Shown one piece after another: positions 1 through 11,085 of a DNA stretch of 64,000 bases (its first letter is position 1; every line of letters starts with the position of its first letter). The DNA comes from Dactylellina haptotyla. Lineage: Eukaryota > Ascomycota > Orbiliomycetes > Orbiliales > Orbiliaceae. A program made the position numbers and the translations under genes. The DNA lies in NCBI GenBank assembly GCA_031310005.1, contig CM062380.1, forward strand, positions 1,364,001 through 1,428,000. Reading direction: 5' to 3'. The notes beneath the pieces are model-generated. The model made no database searches. It saw only the letters and a list, made by a program, of their open reading frames with translations, and was not told the origin of the DNA.

Positions 1-1275
1 CGCAATCTCCTTCAACTGGTCCATAACATCTTCAACCCCCCACTTCCGCTTCTTCACAAAGTAGCTGCAAAACCCTTCCATCTCCACTTCCTCGTCGTGC
101 GTGGAAACCAAGTACTTGACTCCGAGCCCGAAGTCGTGCGAACAGCTACTCCGCGGACTGACCGGTTCCTCTGACCTCCTGGACTGTTCGACACGTATCC
201 CCTTCAGAGAAGATATGATCTTCAACGCGTTAGGGAGACCAGCGGATACCGTCCCGCCCAGCCATTTCGGATTGTCCACCTTGACGAAACAGTGGAGGAA
301 TGCGGTGAGCGGGAGTGATATGCTTGCCAGGTAATTTGTCAGCGCGGAGGGCGGGACACCGTGAGGCGTGTAGAGGATTGATTCTGTGGATGCGGATTTA
401 CGCCCCGGTCGTTTTAGGTTTCTTCTTGTGTATTCCTTTTTAGTGGAGATGGAGAGGGGCGATAGCTGCTGCTGCTTTGGGAAGCGGTTTGGGGAGGTGG
501 GGATTTGCGAGTTGGATGTTGATGTTACGGTTGAGGATTGGTTTGACGGGACTGTCGAGAGGCTGCTGGTGCTTTGGGATGGGTCGGTTGCGGAGGAGTT
601 TGGGTGGAGGTATGTGGTTGATGGCGGGGTGAGCGGTGGTGATGGCGGGAGGGAATTGGTGATGTCACCGTCGGTAGGGTCTTCGAGCGGTGTGTAGGTT
701 ATGCCTAGGCCAATGTGGATGCTAGGGATCTCCCAGGGTTTCAAAGCGGGCATGAAGGCGAGTTCGACGATTGCAGCGACATTTGGGTCGTTTTCGAACT
801 TGTACTTGTCCGCCTTCTTAGAGGCTTCTATGGCTTTGGATGCGGCGACCGCATCTTTGTAGATTGGTACGCGCGAGACCCGGCCGTTTTTGTTACTGTT
901 GAACGGCCGTAATCTGTGCACGTTCGATGGGGTGAAGTGCTTCCAGCTTTTTACTATACTATCTGCGCCGGGGACGGCGTATACTTTTATGCCATCCTTG
1001 GGGAGCTGACGACATGTTGCTTCGTTACAGTGGTCGGTCTTGGTTTGAGATATCAGAAGCAAGTCCGGCTGGGGCGTTAGCTCGGAGAGATTAGATAACG
1101 AGAAGGGAATTGTATGATGGTTCTGTGCGAATTTAGGATGCCAGACCGGAGAAGGGCCGGTAATCCAGGGGTCCAATATGATATTGTACGGTGGATGGGA
1201 AGGGGGATCATGAGGGGAGGTTAGGGTGATTATCCAGGTCGAGTCGGCGGTAACGTGCCGCAGAGTAATAGGCAT
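1..1275 (-). CDS. Metallo-beta-lactamase-fold family protein, 3' end beyond window
   Basis: One open minus-strand frame runs from the ATG at 1275 to the left edge (425 codons, no stop), so the C-terminus is missing. The start is the first in-frame ATG. The N-terminal part reads like fungal beta-lactamase-superfamily proteins: a beta-rich start, then LLLISQTKTDHCNEATC near residue 85, where the metal-binding HxHxDH loop would sit, followed by KVYAVPGADSIVKSW. Only part of that loop (DH) is kept, so normal two-metal hydrolysis is doubtful. A Ser/Thr/Pro-rich insert follows at about residues 200-300. The last visible segment, KYLVSTHDEEVEMEGFC, carries a late His typical of the fold. Function and substrate cannot be told. 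The fold assignment is from motif memory, not a search. Confidence 0.72.
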   Translation of the reverse strand, partial: MPITLRHVTADSTWIITLTSPHDPPSHPPYNIILDPWITGPSPVWHPKFAQNHHTIPFSLSNLSELTPQPDLLLISQTKTDHCNEATCRQLPKDGIKVYAVPGADSIVKSWKHFTPSNVHRLRPFNSNKNGRVSRVPIYKDAVAASKAIEASKKADKYKFENDPNVAAIVELAFMPALKPWEIPSIHIGLGITYTPLEDPTDGDITNSLPPSPPLTPPSTTYLHPNSSATDPSQSTSSLSTVPSNQSSTVTSTSNSQIPTSPNRFPKQQQLSPLSISTKKEYTRRNLKRPGRKSASTESILYTPHGVPPSALTNYLASISLPLTAFLHCFVKVDNPKWLGGTVSAGLPNALKIISSLKGIRVEQSRRSEEPVSPRSSCSHDFGLGVKYLVSTHDEEVEMEGFCSYFVKKRKWGVEDVMDQLKEIA

Positions 1276-3278
1276 GATTTATGGAAAAGGGATGAATCCG
1301 ATTAGTCCGCACAGCAAAAACGAAGAGATCCAGACTCGGGGTCTGCGGCGCTGATATCTGATATCGGGTCCGCTTGCGGATATCGCAAGCTGCAAGGCAA
1401 ACTCTGGAATGCGGAAATGCAGGTTTTGTCGAGGACCAAGATGGCTGAAAGGGACAAAGGGTAAGTGGCAGAGGGAATGGTAAGAAAAGATCGTATTGTT
1501 TTTCCCAAGCATGCAAGCCCGAATATGCTAAATGGGGAGACGTTAGAAGAGGGGGGATGTCGGAAGGGGAAATGTTCCTTTTTTAACACCTCAAACTCGA
1601 TCCTTTACTCCTCGTCAGGTCTCGCTGCTTCAGAACATGGGTTTAACTTTTCGAGCCCGTGAAGCTTTGGGAGAACCCGAGGGGCACCCAGAATAAGCCT
1701 CCAGTCAGATAGCGGTCTGGGCTCGGTGTCCAGACCAGACATGTGTGGGATGTGTTTCGCCTTGGGTTTCCCAGCTTGCGGACAAGGTTCGTTCTCGATG
1801 TGGAAGTGCCGGAGCTTGCCAGGGCGCTGGGCAGCCACAAGCCAGGGGGGTCTCGTCCTGGGCGGCATTTGGAGACGGGGACAGCAACATCTGGCGAGTT
1901 CTTGCCAGCATCGGACCCACAAAGCTTGCTGGTTTGGGTTTTGGCCCATGCCCTCCCGCCCCAAATCGTCGATGGAGCTGGACGTGCTGCATGAGGCCTC
2001 GAGTAAACCTTCTGGTTGGCCGTTCGTGCAGGCAAGAAGGGCCGGTGGGTGGATGCAGGCTGAAGTCAATCGTTGTGATAACCGGCATTATCACAGTGAC
2101 GCTGCGGGTGCCGCTGCATCGTAAAAGGTGGAAGGGAGGGCTTGGGCCTCTCCTCATTCCTTCGATCTCGATCCTTCGGCCAACGGAGCCCATTTGGAAT
2201 ACGAACGTTCACTAATCCCAAATCGCCCTCTCCGCTGATGGCTGGGAAGACTCTTCCTTGTGCTTGGCTCGCAACACAGCTGGGCTTGGGGGTGAATTCC
2301 AACGTTCCAACACATGCACGCCAAAGCTAGCTTCGAATCCGAGAATGGAAGGCCGACAGACGGCGGACGAGAGCGTGGCATTCTCGTTACCGCACTTGCA
2401 GGTGCATCACCGAAACATGAAATATTCGCTTGCCCATGCGAACAAAAACATGGCTGCTCGTCTGACCTGTCCCACGCTCAATCAGCAGTAGCCTTCTAAT
2501 AGCGAATGCCATCCAACGATGAATGCCTGAGTAGTCTCCTGGAATATCTTCACGGAATCAATTCTAGGTCTTCTCATTCGTGCGAGGTCTATAGTCTATA
2601 TTGGGGCGTTGGATAAATCGCCTGGGTTCTAGAAGACCGGGTAGAATTTCGTCGAAGAATTTTAGAAGCAATCGTTCGTACGGTTTGATACATGAGCTCG
2701 CTCTCCTTCATCAAAATAGGTACGGATAGTTTTTCGACCGAGTAGACGTCGGGCGATGCAGCCGGCGAAAGTGGCGTGATATTTTACTGAATTCTAGAAG
2801 TTTTGATCCCAAGTGAATACCTCCAGCGTCAATATCACAGGTTTCATTATTAATAGGGCCGATTAAGCTTCAATAGAGACTACAGGGGCTCTATCTCGCC
2901 AAAACCATTCCCACAACGAGAAGAACCCCGAGACTATCTTACGGTGCCTGGAAGAAAAATACTAGTTCTGTCTTTGAGTGGTGTCATGAATCGTAATTAT
3001 GCCGACTGCCGCAATAGCAGTGTGTCAATAAGCAGTCCGATTATATAGATTTTGCCTGGTTTGGACTTGGATTTCTTAATCGGGAACGTTCTAACTCGTA
3101 TCGCATCGAGACATTCCTCAAAATGGTTTGGTGCAGCGTCTCGAAACAACGCGTCTGTTGAGCCCCAAAACACCTCACAGACAACACATCTTCACCATTT
3201 ATGCAAATATGTCGCGGCTCGTCTTCGATAACAGAGAATTTTGCTGTGTTGTCCGGCCTGCGAGACAAGTGCGGAGAT
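1276..3278. other. Intergenic, no gene seen
   Basis: About 2 kb between the MBL-fold gene and the secreted-protein gene. At 1600-2250 the sequence is GC-rich and open in several frames on both strands at once, which is what base composition alone gives; no splice sites, start context or recognisable protein support a gene. The remainder is AT-richer and stop-filled. It should contain the promoter of the minus-strand gene at 1275 and of the plus-strand gene at 3393. Confidence 0.5.
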
Positions 3279-3287
3279 TATATAAAA
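3279..3287 (+). promoter_or_regulatory. TATA box of secreted-protein gene
   Basis: TATATAAAA about 105 bases upstream of the ATG at 3393, a usual fungal spacing. No competing box lies nearer to the start. Confidence 0.55.
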
Positions 3288-3392
3288 AGACTTGTACGGT
3301 ACCTTGTAAAGCTATTCAACTACACCACCGATTTCTGTATATCCACGAGCTGGCCTTGTGCTATCAATTTCGACCCTATTAAACAAAATACA

Positions 3393-5211
3393 ATGAAGCT
3401 TTCTACCATTCTTATCGCTCTTCCACTGTTCACTGGGGTGCTAGGTTTCGACCATCCCGTCCCGAATAAAAAAGTTATCCTTGTGCCAATCCGTGCCAGG
3501 CAGCTGTACCCATACCTGAGTAAACGAGATGACGACCTCTCAGTACTGGATCCTAAAGATACGATTACCCTGAATTTCGGGGGCATTGTCTGTAAGTTTC
3601 CAAAATTCAATCCATCACCTTGCGAGTTAGCTAACCTGGACCGTTATAGCATCGAATCATGCCCAGCGAGCACGGGTGAAAATCTATAAACCAGACTCGC
3701 ACCACAGCTTGCTAGCAATAGAGGGATTTGACCATCTCACAAGCAGTGTAGTTTGCAAACAATATGGACTGACGTTAAAATTTAAGACCAAGGAGGCTAT
3801 GGAGCATGCCGTTAAGCAATGGCGCCAAACTTTGACAGGTGGGAATAGCTTTTATATGATCGCTCATCCTGACCACAAAACCTGTCACACGGGATCAAAG
3901 AGTGTGGAGAGAACCGCCTTTGCCATCAAAGATATCAGAGATGACAGCAAATCATTGACTGTCACGCTGTCCAAGGTTGCCGCGCCGTGGAAAAAGGTTG
4001 CCGCAAACATGGATATCTCGTTGAAAAACTACGCGGGCCCCGCTAAAGGCGGCAACAGCACGAAGATTTACAAGAGCGAGCCCCGTCCCTACCAGAACCG
4101 TGTCGCTAGAATCAAGAGAGAACTCGAAGCTCGCGCGGACGATGCAAGTTTTTTTGACGATTTGAAGCAGTCTGTTGTGCAAGCGTTTCCCGAAGCTGTT
4201 TTGATCCCCTTGAGCGCGGGCAATCCCGACCCTTCGAACAAAGCTCGAATCATCCAATCCGAAAACTTCAAACATGACGCGGAGTTCTTCACAGCCGATT
4301 GCGTCGGCTGCTACGCCGAAGGCAGCGTCAATGTCAACACTGATGCCGAAGTCAGAGACGGTGTTCGTACCGTAACCGCCATCAATGTGGAAACAAAAGT
4401 TAAAGGAAGGCTTGGGATCGAATTAAACATCCGTGGCTTCATGCAATACGACTTCAACATTATTAACACCTTCTTCAAGACCGCCGTGCCGTTCAGCAAC
4501 ATTCCAGGTATAGCGAACATCAATCCTACTTTCCTCCCCGGACCGGGTTTCAGGATCTACGGAACATTCGAAGGCAAGATCAACTTTGGCTTCGATCTGG
4601 ACGTCGATATCACCCAGAACATCAAAATCTCAGGATCCGGCGAGGATGGCCAAAAGCCCGAAGAACCGATCGCCAATAAAATGGATCTCACCCCCTTCGC
4701 AGATGTTACCGTGAGTGGCAACGGCACTTTCGAGCCGTATTTTAGAATCGGAATCGGTATGGGCGTATCTGTTCTTGAGGAAACAGCGTCGGCAGGTTTC
4801 TTTGTCGGATACCGACTCGTTGCCCCGATTACCGCTGGTATGAAAATGACTTCAACCGACGTCGGTACTTGTGAAGGAAGCGGACACACATCAGTCTATC
4901 TCGATACCAAGATGTCCTTCCAAGATGGTTGGAAGCTCGGTGTCAAGGTCGAAGGTGGTAAATTCCTCGACGTGCTGTACGATTACTTCAACTTGGGGTA
5001 CTTTGAATCATGGAAAACCATTAAAGAGCTTCAAGGCTTTTCCAAATGTTTTTCTCTCGGCGATACGTACGATGGAGTGAAGAAAATGATAGAGGATAGT
5101 ATCAAGGACGAAGGCAAGACAGTGGAGCCAATAAAACCGGATCCAAAGCCCAAGTTTTGGGGTCCCATCACCGGAGTTCCTAGTTATATGAGATTGAGGC
5201 CTCGCAGGTAA
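3393..5211 (+). CDS. Secreted protein of unknown function (DUF7029/DUF7223-like), two exons
   Basis: Exon 1 is 3393-3591 and exon 2 is 3650-5211. The 58-base intron has donor GTAAGT, branch CTAAC and acceptor TATAG. The product is 586 residues. It starts with a clear signal peptide (MKLSTILIALPLFTGVLG), followed by a dibasic KR near residue 48 that could be a processing site. A first region at about residues 50-160 (HHSLLAIEGFDHLTSSVVC) is followed by a linker ending KRELEAR. A second, beta-rich, glycine-rich region at about 270-530 begins FFTADCVGCYAEGSVNV. This order resembles fungal secreted proteins labelled DUF7029 plus DUF7223; that match is from memory. Alternating polar and hydrophobic residues in the second region suggest a beta-sheet extracellular protein. 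No catalytic motif was seen. It probably acts at or outside the cell wall. Confidence 0.82.
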
Positions 5212-5914
5212 ATCAGGACCCGAATATATCGGATTTCAAAGCTGGACTTTGTTATCGAGAAATGATTCCATGAAAAACCTATCTAATAGTGGCCGACGGC
5301 CATGATATAATATTTATTAAATACAAGCTCATATACTTTGCTTCTTGTATGTATATACATATTTTTCTTTTTCTTTTTTTTCTGTTTATAGATTTATAGA
5401 TTCCCACGATTTTAGATTTAGTTAGATTAATAAATTAATATTGTCTTGCGCCCGAACCTGAAAGATACTTATGTCAAATACCTAAAAAGAATAGAAATGG
5501 AAAGTCTCTGCGACAGCAGCTTGGTCTTTTGGGCAGGAAAAATACCAACTTGAAGTGGCTGGAGGACAATTCTATGGTACTGTTTCAACAGACTCCTAGT
5601 AAATTAGTAGGAAAAGGGCAACAAGACTAGTAGGAACAACAAGATAAGTTGGCTAGCTTTAAGGGGTTTGCTATCAAAGATTTATTAGCCCCGTGCAATT
5701 CAACAGCGACAATCTTGAAACTGCGAAAAATAGAAATGACACTAATTACTGAGAAGACTCGTATCATTATATTCACTGGAATTTATAAACTTATTATCGA
5801 GAAAATCTGCCGGGCTGAAAAGGAGTCTCTTCAAACATCTGAGATCAAGCATGCAATGTCCAGTAGTGTCTATCTCTATCTATCCCCGCCTTTGTCTCTC
5901 TGAAAAACACGAGG

Positions 5915-5917
5915 TTT

Positions 5918-5949
<32 letters not shown>
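5915..5949. repeat. Homopolymer: about 10 T followed by about 25 A
   Basis: A run of T at 5915-5924 passes directly into a run of A at 5925-5949. It abuts the left arm of the inverted repeat at 5949-6144. The length may be inexact because such runs are error-prone in assemblies. Confidence 0.85.
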
Positions 5950-5950
<1 letters not shown>

Positions 5951-6144
5951 GCAGATAATTAAATCAGAATATCTGAGCTAGAACCTAGTATGGCAAGAAA
6001 TCGAATTTTATTTTCGCTCAGAAATCCATTTAATCGTGTTGCTTGTCTGAAATCTAGTAACATGAAACTCACTCGCTCGCTCGCTCGCTCGTAACCAACT
6101 GGCCGCCCGGCCTAGTCTGCTGAATAAGTGCAAATTATCTGCGT
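5949..6144. repeat. Possible 196-base element with 12-base terminal inverted repeats
   Basis: ACGCAGATAATT at 5949-5960 is matched by its exact reverse complement at 6133-6144. The interior is non-coding and includes the CTCG tract. The size and arms suit a MITE-like relic. I found no clear target-site duplication, since the left flank is poly-A and the right is ACGTGC, and no second copy in this window. A chance 12-base palindromic pair in AT-rich DNA is possible. Confidence 0.3.
6072..6091. repeat. (CTCG)5 microsatellite
   Basis: Five perfect CTCG units lie inside the candidate inverted-repeat element. Confidence 0.9.
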
Positions 6145-7160
6145 ACGTGCGACATCCTAAAAATCAGCAAACAGGACATTTTCTAGAATCCATGAATTGG
6201 GAATCGAACTGTGGCTTGATTTTATAGTGTTTGCCCTGAGCCCTACTGGTTATGTTACAAACTTCAACATCAGAGCGACTAGTGGAGCGGTCTTTATTTA
6301 TCCTGACTAATCGGTGCCGTTTTGTTGGAAATAGCAACCCAAAGCGTTTTGGTGCCTTGAACTGTTGGGCCACTCTATATTGTACATTAGGTTTTTGGTT
6401 CCAACAAGGGTTTAACATTTGGAAGTATACGTATAATAAGCCGGGGAACTCGATACCTTTTCAATATGGACATCGAGTCTTGCTGAGAGACAGAGATCGG
6501 GGGTTTACGAGTATTGAACCGCTCGTCAAAGTTAGAATGGCAGAGTCTTAATTGTGTTACTTCAACTGCCTCAACAGTGTTATGGTGGTTGGTACTTCAG
6601 CGTTTTGTTGGATTAGAGGAGTGTGATTCAAATATTGTGGCGGAGTTTTCCTTTCTTTATATATACCGTGTGCATGTCGGTGGCCGTGGGTACGAAACCA
6701 TATACTTATATGATTCTTTACGAAATAGAATGAATTTCCTTGTATCACGCCATTCCTACGCAGAAGGGTCAATACCACCAATTTTACGCTGAACGCAAGA
6801 AGAACTCAGACTGAACCTCGCGTATCGTATACCATAATTTATCTAAAATTCAAGTAGTTGTGATCTGAGTGCAAAGACTCAATCTGCACCAGTGAGGATG
6901 CGTTCTGCCCAAGGACGATCAATATTCGCTTTGCCTTCAACTTATACACTCTTTTCATTAATTTTCATTGATCTTCAAATTTTATTACCTTTATCAATGC
7001 TTTGGCTCTCCTCAGACATTTATTGTGGAAACAAGGTTTATATAGTCTCAAGGATAGCGAACATGCCCCAAGCACTGCACTAAAGCTCGATATTTCTGTA
7101 CAGATAGCTGGCGCCGGATTTCCACTCCAAGATACAAACCAACCGAAAAGATGCGTGAAT

Positions 7161-9098
7161 ATGGCGATCGAGCGACAGCGAGGTCCCGCCAGGAGCCAGC
7201 CCACCCAAAGACAGACAGATCGACAAAGACCGTATCACACGAGCCGGCGTTTGGACAAGCGAGTGGATAAAAAACGGCCTGGTGATCTAAATGAAAATGA
7301 CCAGCCACCTCGAGCGCGACAAAAGGTTGATCCATACTCAGCCAGTATAAACCGAGGTCGAGATGGCGACAAATTGGATGTTGTCGACCGGTTCCCAGCA
7401 GGTTCGCAAAATTACCAGCGACGGCAAGATACGGTCTTAAGAAACTTCAGAAAAGATGCCAAGCCTGTCCTTGACGTGTTTTCCGACATCGAAGACGAAG
7501 TTCATGCGTCGCTTAAAGCGTTGAACCTCGCAGATAAAATCATCAAAACCGCTAAATCATACCAGCCGGTCCACTTAATAAATTTAGCTCGCGAGGACGG
7601 AATCGAAGAAGACGACATTGCGTTGATCACCTATATATCCTGGACAAATAATCACATGGTAATCAGATGGGGAGGTTACTTTGGCGCCGTCGGAGACATG
7701 GAATCCCCAGAGTATTTGGATCAGATCCCCGATATGCTCTATACTTGTTGGTCAACTGCACCTAAGGACCAAATCGACAAGTTAGGATACATCAGCATTT
7801 TCGATATACCAGACTATTCAGAGATTTGGAATGTACTGAAGGTAGTATATCCAGCGTTTTTCCCGCAAGAAGATCCGAAAGTTCAGAAATACACCAGTCC
7901 ATTCTCTATATACTTCTCTGAAGTGCGTGATCTTAACCAGAACATTGATAAGAGGGAATTTTGGGATGCTCTTAAGGGAACGAGGGAAATTGGTGCAGTT
8001 TTCAAAATGTTACATACATATTGGCGTTCCCTGGGAGCTGTGCAATTGAACGCTATTCATATTTCTTTTCATGATAAACCATCTTTAATGCCAGGATTTA
8101 TTAGCGGCAGCGAAACAGTAATTATATCTCTCGAACTGCAAGCTCCAGAAGAGAAGGTTGGGTCTCCTCCAGGGCCAAGCCGTATCAATCTTGACGATAT
8201 ATATGGCAAGGCATTAGCGATAGGGAAGGCGAATACGGAAAAGGAAATGTCAACATGGAATCAACCCAACATGATCGACCCCCCCATTTCGAGTTTGCAA
8301 ATGGACGGGGAATTCTTTTTCGACTTCTCGTGGAACCCGGGCCAGACCTACCCCTTTGAATCATTTTTGCAGTCCTTCGATTATAAAGGGCCTTGGGGCT
8401 ACGCGGGAACAACTCGAACGACCAGGGCAAGTTGGAAGAAAACTAATGTCGTCAGATATCTTCCACGTGGTAATGCCGAAACTATGTTTCGAGCGAGCGC
8501 TTCGGCAGAAGACAAACATTTCTCTTTCTGGTGGGATAATGAATTACTAGTTCCAGGCAGATTGGTGGATTGGATTTATCAATGCTGGATATTAGGAACC
8601 AATCAGTACTCTATGGACCAATATTTCAGTGGCACACCAGCTTTAGGGAGTCCAGCAGCGAACCTCAAGTTTATCACAATCTGGAACATACAAAACCCCA
8701 AAACTCTCGTGGTATTACAGGAAGTTTATTCTAAGTTTATCGGTGTGTCGGAGGGGTCTGAAGCACCTGTTAAAATAGAATATCAATTGATCGAAATGCT
8801 TTCTGACAGCGCGTTGTTGGATAGTTGGCAAGCTTTAATCGGAACAGATGAAATCGGGGCGATTAATACCATATGCAACTTGTATCCTGTCGGATTGGGG
8901 AAGGCGAAGATTGCCAAAATTGGCTTTAAAATGCACAACTCTCTATCGAATAGCGATATTCAGCAGAGCGCTTCTGTTTTAATTGAACTAGACTCCGATA
9001 CTCCAATAGAACCAAGGTTTCCCAAGATGACGATAGGATATGATGGTTCAGGAATAGCTTTCGCTGCCCAACGACCTCTGGATATGATATTCTACTAA
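7161..9098 (+). CDS. Unrecognised repeat-module protein, first reading frame (modules 1 and 2)
   Basis: From the first in-frame ATG at 7161 the frame codes 645 residues; it is open further upstream but without an ATG. Residues 1-90 are basic, polar and probably disordered (RLDKRVDKKRPGDLN). The rest holds two divergent copies of a roughly 230-residue module. Each copy has a 'CW' segment (MLYTCWSTAPKDQIDKLGYI near residue 190; WIYQCWILGTNQ near 465). About 90 residues later comes an 'LxGTxEIGA' segment (LKGTREIGAVFKML near 270; LIGTDEIGAINTICNLYP near 558). No signal peptide, membrane segment or known catalytic motif was seen. The next frame begins 30 bases after the stop and continues the same module series, so this is very likely the 5' part of one longer gene. 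I do not recognise the family. Confidence 0.62.
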   Translation: MAIERQRGPARSQPTQRQTDRQRPYHTSRRLDKRVDKKRPGDLNENDQPPRARQKVDPYSASINRGRDGDKLDVVDRFPAGSQNYQRRQDTVLRNFRKDAKPVLDVFSDIEDEVHASLKALNLADKIIKTAKSYQPVHLINLAREDGIEEDDIALITYISWTNNHMVIRWGGYFGAVGDMESPEYLDQIPDMLYTCWSTAPKDQIDKLGYISIFDIPDYSEIWNVLKVVYPAFFPQEDPKVQKYTSPFSIYFSEVRDLNQNIDKREFWDALKGTREIGAVFKMLHTYWRSLGAVQLNAIHISFHDKPSLMPGFISGSETVIISLELQAPEEKVGSPPGPSRINLDDIYGKALAIGKANTEKEMSTWNQPNMIDPPISSLQMDGEFFFDFSWNPGQTYPFESFLQSFDYKGPWGYAGTTRTTRASWKKTNVVRYLPRGNAETMFRASASAEDKHFSFWWDNELLVPGRLVDWIYQCWILGTNQYSMDQYFSGTPALGSPAANLKFITIWNIQNPKTLVVLQEVYSKFIGVSEGSEAPVKIEYQLIEMLSDSALLDSWQALIGTDEIGAINTICNLYPVGLGKAKIAKIGFKMHNSLSNSDIQQSASVLIELDSDTPIEPRFPKMTIGYDGSGIAFAAQRPLDMIFY

Positions 9099-9127
9099 CT
9101 TCTCATGAAATTGTTCAAAATCCTTTA

Positions 9128-10858
9128 ATGGAAATTCTGAAGAGTAAAACAGATTACCTGCCTTCTCAAAAACCTTCCTATATTCGTATAAGTGCTATCG
9201 ACTCTACGAGTGACGAGCATAAAACCGTTCACAAGTATGCTTTCCAGTTGGCGATGTCATCAGATGAACACCATTTAGTTCTTGAAAGCACACGGGCTGA
9301 AAGACGAGAGGCCCCAGATGGAGAGACAGTCACAGATCCGCCAGCCGACGATATACTCTACGAAACTCTCGGAGAAGTCTTTTTCTCAGCCTGGGTTTCT
9401 CAGAAGGGGCTTTCAATGATCTCCGATGTAACCTTCGGTGAGGTATCTAGCGCTGGGCAAGCCCTCATCAAAAGCCATATGGATACTGAAACTGGCCATG
9501 GCAATTCGGACTCCACTGGCGTGGTTACTCGTAGGAATGATGACTCCGATGAGTGGAATGCTTTCCTCAACGCGTTCTACGAGAGTACCATAGAAGGAAA
9601 CGCAATTCGTAGATTAAACGGTCAACATGATATTATTACCCAGCAGCAGTTGGAGCTGGTGCATATGGGTAATTATGTTCAGGATAATTCCGAAAAATTC
9701 TTTATCTTGGTTCGGTTCCGGGAGCGCCCAACAACATCACTGGAAATGCTAGCACCTTTTAACCTGGTAAATGACGCCGATGTGTTAGGAATAGATGCAT
9801 CAACTCCATTTTCAATTGGTTTGGACGGAGGCTCAGAGGATTTTGATGTTCATATGGGTCGTGATGATTCAGGGACACAGGTACCTACAGATTCCGAGTT
9901 ACTTGATTTGGCGTTTCGGAGAGGGGCACATGGGAGAGCTGTCTTCTTTCTTACTCAGGCCGAAGCTAGAAGTTGGCTTGATCCCAGTAATGCCCAATCG
10001 CTAGCGAATTATATCCACGACCCCACGGCAAATAACGCGTTAATAGCAAAGTATGACTTCGAATCGAGACCCGCAATATCTAATCCTAACAGCGAGTTTA
10101 TTTCAAAAGCTCGGGAAAAATTCGGGGTCTTCATTGACGGAAGAAGAGCGAACAACCACTTTAGCAACCCGCATATTCGGTTCAAAGTCAAACTACATAC
10201 TGGTAGTCATTATGAATACGATATCGCGACGGAGACTGTTAGTGGTCATTTTGTCGTTTTTGAGATCACTGGCTCCTCAGAAAAGGAGAGTTTAGTGGCA
10301 AGTCTTGCCAACGCAATATATGCAACCTGGACGAAAAATACTGCTAATATGCAGTATTCAGTCTCCCAACACAGGAGAAAAGCATTTGGAATCCGATACA
10401 TAAGTCTCTTATCATTTGATGCTGAAAGTAGGAGAACTTTAAGACATATTTACCGAGATAACCAAGATCTTATTGACAAAGAAGGGTATTTGCATCTAGA
10501 AGGAATTTCGGGTAGTACGGATATACAAGAGGTACAGATCCTTGCCACTGGGATATACTCTAGGGATGAGCGTATCAGAAGGGTTAAATTATACCTGATT
10601 CTCCTCGGATTGCCAGAAATATCTGCGATTAATTACGTATTTCTAAAATACTATCCGGCAATGGACCAATCCAAGCCTAGAATCATAGCTTCTATTACTG
10701 TGCGCTGGGTAGCCCCTACAGGCGAGACTGAAACCAGAAAGCCCCTTAACATGAAGGCAGAAGTGTTGATAGAAATGTTTAGTAATAAGAGTCCGCAGTC
10801 GAAACTTACAAGCTTGGAAGTCTGGGACTCCCTTGAGGCAATCTCTAGTCTTATCTGA
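9128..10858 (+). CDS. Unrecognised repeat-module protein, second reading frame (modules 3 and 4)
   Basis: This frame codes 576 residues from the ATG at 9128, but it is open upstream of that ATG to at least 9071, overlapping the end of the previous frame. It carries a more diverged third module (VFFSAWVSQKGLSM near residue 87) and a clear fourth (AIYATWTKNTANMQYS near 400; LLGLPEISAINYVFLKYYP near 490). The overlap with the previous frame and the shared repeats argue that the two belong to one protein. A TACTAAC branch-like site lies at the previous stop, but I found no convincing donor for an intron that joins the frames. A one-base frame displacement is therefore more likely than splicing. 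Function is unknown. Confidence 0.55.
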   Translation: MEILKSKTDYLPSQKPSYIRISAIDSTSDEHKTVHKYAFQLAMSSDEHHLVLESTRAERREAPDGETVTDPPADDILYETLGEVFFSAWVSQKGLSMISDVTFGEVSSAGQALIKSHMDTETGHGNSDSTGVVTRRNDDSDEWNAFLNAFYESTIEGNAIRRLNGQHDIITQQQLELVHMGNYVQDNSEKFFILVRFRERPTTSLEMLAPFNLVNDADVLGIDASTPFSIGLDGGSEDFDVHMGRDDSGTQVPTDSELLDLAFRRGAHGRAVFFLTQAEARSWLDPSNAQSLANYIHDPTANNALIAKYDFESRPAISNPNSEFISKAREKFGVFIDGRRANNHFSNPHIRFKVKLHTGSHYEYDIATETVSGHFVVFEITGSSEKESLVASLANAIYATWTKNTANMQYSVSQHRRKAFGIRYISLLSFDAESRRTLRHIYRDNQDLIDKEGYLHLEGISGSTDIQEVQILATGIYSRDERIRRVKLYLILLGLPEISAINYVFLKYYPAMDQSKPRIIASITVRWVAPTGETETRKPLNMKAEVLIEMFSNKSPQSKLTSLEVWDSLEAISSLI

Positions 10859-11085
10859 CAATTTAAGGTACTCCCAGTTACTAGGCGGAGCGCCGAGGCG
10901 GTATCATAACGACGACTTTCTGGATTCAAGGCTGTACACACTGGTACGGGGTCCAGCGGAGAGGGGTGCTGCCTTGTGGGGAAAATTCTTTACTAAAAGG
11001 ATGATATCGGGGAACTTTCAGCTTTGGACATATGGTGGTGTTGAAAAATTAAGCGGGATTATTCAGCCTGGTAAATCGGATACAT

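Larger units (their letters stand above)
5212..7160. other. AT-rich intergenic, no gene seen
   Basis: Nearly 2 kb of AT-rich DNA with short random open frames on both strands. It contains a T/A homopolymer, a CTCG tetranucleotide tract and a possible short inverted-repeat element, listed separately. Nothing else is recognisable. Confidence 0.5.

Noticed and set aside
1605-2215. Frames of 130-160 codons on both strands.
   Set aside because: They overlap each other in several frames in GC-rich DNA, with no domain, splice signal or start context.
6181-6260. tRNA-like B box (GTTCGATTCC on the minus strand) with an A-box-like stretch upstream.
   Set aside because: The T stem and acceptor stem do not pair, so there is no tRNA gene; at most an old tRNA-derived relic.
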